This document shows, in pieces, positions 63,901-64,000 of a DNA stretch of 64,000 nt. Every line of letters begins with the position of its first letter. Within the stretch, counting starts at the first letter, position 1. The notes under the pieces were generated by a model, which searched no databases, was not told the origin of the DNA, and worked only from the letters and a program-made list of their open reading frames with translations. The DNA is from Gammaproteobacteria bacterium (GTDB taxonomy: Bacteria > Pseudomonadota > Gammaproteobacteria > Pseudomonadales > Azotimanducaceae), in assembly GCA_026706385.1 (NCBI GenBank), contig JAPOYV010000040.1, positions 1 to 64,000 of the forward strand, given 5' to 3'. The position numbers were made by a program, and so were the translations under genes.

Positions 63901-64000
63901 CACGCGCCCCAGGCGATGGCTTGCCCGGGCAGTCCCATGGCACGCCGGTGCGCCGCGAGTTGGTCCAGGAACGCATTGGCCGCGGCATGGTTCGCTTGTC
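60975..64000 (-). CDS. Type I polyketide synthase, C-terminal part: KR end - ACP - KS - degenerate AT
   Basis: The frame is open to the window edge, so the gene starts beyond 64000. Counting from the methionine at 63938: the preceding residues and 1-60 are the end of a ketoreductase (A-N-A-F-L-D-Q-L); an acyl carrier domain has G-M-D-S-L (Ser143); a ketosynthase spans about 209-630 with Cys374 (N-C-A-S-S), His509 (E-A-H-G-A-G) and His549 (N-I-G-H-L). A shortened acyltransferase-like domain follows at about 733-960. There the nucleophile motif is G-H-G-V-G instead of G-H-S-x-G, so loading must come from elsewhere. It ends in a typical post-AT linker (L-P-S-Y-P-F-Q-R-R). Confidence 0.92.
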   Translation of the reverse strand, partial: QANHAAANAFLDQLAAHRRAMGLPGQAIAWGAWSGLGEAEEQRERIAEHLETRGTGWISPAHGLRAFERLVREDLTSAVVVLADWTAYGEALGARPPLLTDLLTVTDSGSGPEEDLLALLDGAPAGTHGEILASFLQRAVQAVLRLPTPPPTSVGFFELGMDSLMAVELRNRINRAFGGEYTASSTVVFDYPDIEALAGFLASEIGGAPDASGAADKAPVAQVLPSADDGIAIIGMACRLPGAEDLDAFWQLLLAGEDAVVDTRPNADALGAAGSGMAKLAPGYRRVGFVDGLDQFDARFFRIQPIEARSMDPQQRMLLETTWHALEDAAIDPDALRGSRTGVYAGIGTSEYRDLIMRQDASITYLGSAVSMALGRVSFQLGLEGPTMPVSLNCASSLVAVHHAATALSHGEVDLALVGGVSTVLSPGVTREMAELGLLSKNGRCSAFDAAADGFVRGEGCGMVVLKRLAEAEADGDRIWGVIRGSAVNQNGAAAGPTVPNGSAQERVIETALERAGVAPAEVDYLEAHGAGSQLGDPIEVNAAAAVYGRGRDPARPLGIGSVKTNIGHLESAAGVASLIKTVLAMRHGIIPKHLHYREPNAYVDWDRLPVQVTAEQMAWPVHDERPRRAAVSAFGISGVNAHVVLESHGGIAGEERSGTEPLDRTTRILPVSAQSDEALQELAKSHLAWLDAQGEASSSQLADLAWTASVGRRQFDRRAAVVFRDADSLEAGLTAVANGGASEERPVPTRLAFVFTDGGADWATAGKALYATEPAVRAVFDRCDELLTGAGGPSLLDVLVGDGTATDPAVLGPGTYALECAVAMLWSSVGISPSVVLGHGVGGIAAAQAAGVLDLEGGLRLARAPDAATFDALLGETATSPAALTVAVPRAGAVCEAGDALDAEYWRGLREDVAPDRAEGVTALGVDVIIEIGPRPGSEVGDGAPLVLTAAETATGDLAEAFVRTVARAFDAGLDVSLKGLFAGEERRRISLPSYPFQRRKHWIVI

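Overview
This is a GC-rich, gene-dense bacterial chromosome segment with no rRNA, tRNA or CRISPR array that I can see. Its housekeeping content points to a gammaproteobacterium: the leuS-lptE-holA order, a two-domain mnmC, yciB, yceH and a holA-type delta subunit. The many GMC oxidoreductases, phytanoyl-CoA-type dioxygenases, CoA-transferase, LLM oxidoreductase and polyketide synthase suggest a metabolically versatile environmental, marine or host-associated lineage rather than a classical enteric. The species assignment is inference only.

Layout. 1-5.6 kb: the tail of an MFS transporter, a minus-strand run of uracil-DNA glycosylase, GMC oxidoreductase and NIPSNAP protein, a TetR regulator with its own palindrome-bearing promoter, and an LLM-class flavin oxidoreductase. 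5.6-7.2 kb: a beta-alanine/pyruvate-type aminotransferase, apparently initiated at CTG, then a relic of an IS21-type IstB gene. 7.2-11.2 kb: leuS-lptE-holA, with overlapping reading frames. 11.3-15.8 kb (minus strand): YbjQ, a zinc anti-sigma factor, an ECF sigma factor and a type-2 ileS. 16.0-17.4 kb: a mazEF-type toxin-antitoxin pair and a Sel1-like secreted protein gene carrying an 11-C homopolymer. 17.5-21.7 kb: yciB-pdxJ-ppiase, a membrane-anchored cold-shock protein and argS. 21.7-28.2 kb: SDR, GMC, MATE exporter, tannase-family esterase and PhyH dioxygenase. 28.2-39.5 kb: yceH, fatty-acid desaturase, mnmC, a HIT protein and a minus-strand block of a DUF3604 metallo-protein, M3B peptidase and DUF5916 outer-membrane protein. 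39.6-45.4 kb: a PIN toxin-like gene, then a promoter/operator driving two ferritin-like di-iron paralogues with two SCP2-like small proteins, then FmdB, an SSS symporter and a secreted Cys-rich protein. 45.5-49.6 kb: CoA-transferase, two PhyH dioxygenases and a methyltransferase in one operon. 49.7-58.4 kb: an RND efflux pair, an alpha/beta hydrolase and an NCS2 permease. 58.4-64 kb: an amidohydrolase, a free acyl carrier protein, a second alpha/beta hydrolase, and the 3' end of a modular type I polyketide synthase that continues beyond the window.

The most striking findings are as follows. (1) The RND permease carries a roughly 420-residue C-terminal domain that aligns with the adenylyltransferase half of GlnE but has lost its nucleotidyl-transfer acids. 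(2) The neighbouring NCS2 permease carries a C-terminal RsbW-like histidine-kinase-type ATPase fold, also without its key residues. Two transporters fused to apparently dead signalling enzymes therefore lie within 10 kb. (3) In the ferritin-like pair, one member keeps all its Glu/His iron ligands while the other has replaced three of the glutamates with Ala, Gly and Lys, which suggests an active/inactive heteromeric oxygenase with SCP2-like substrate carriers. (4) All three class I aminoacyl-tRNA synthetases in the window have altered HIGH signatures. (5) The last PKS module ends in a shortened acyltransferase lacking its nucleophilic serine.
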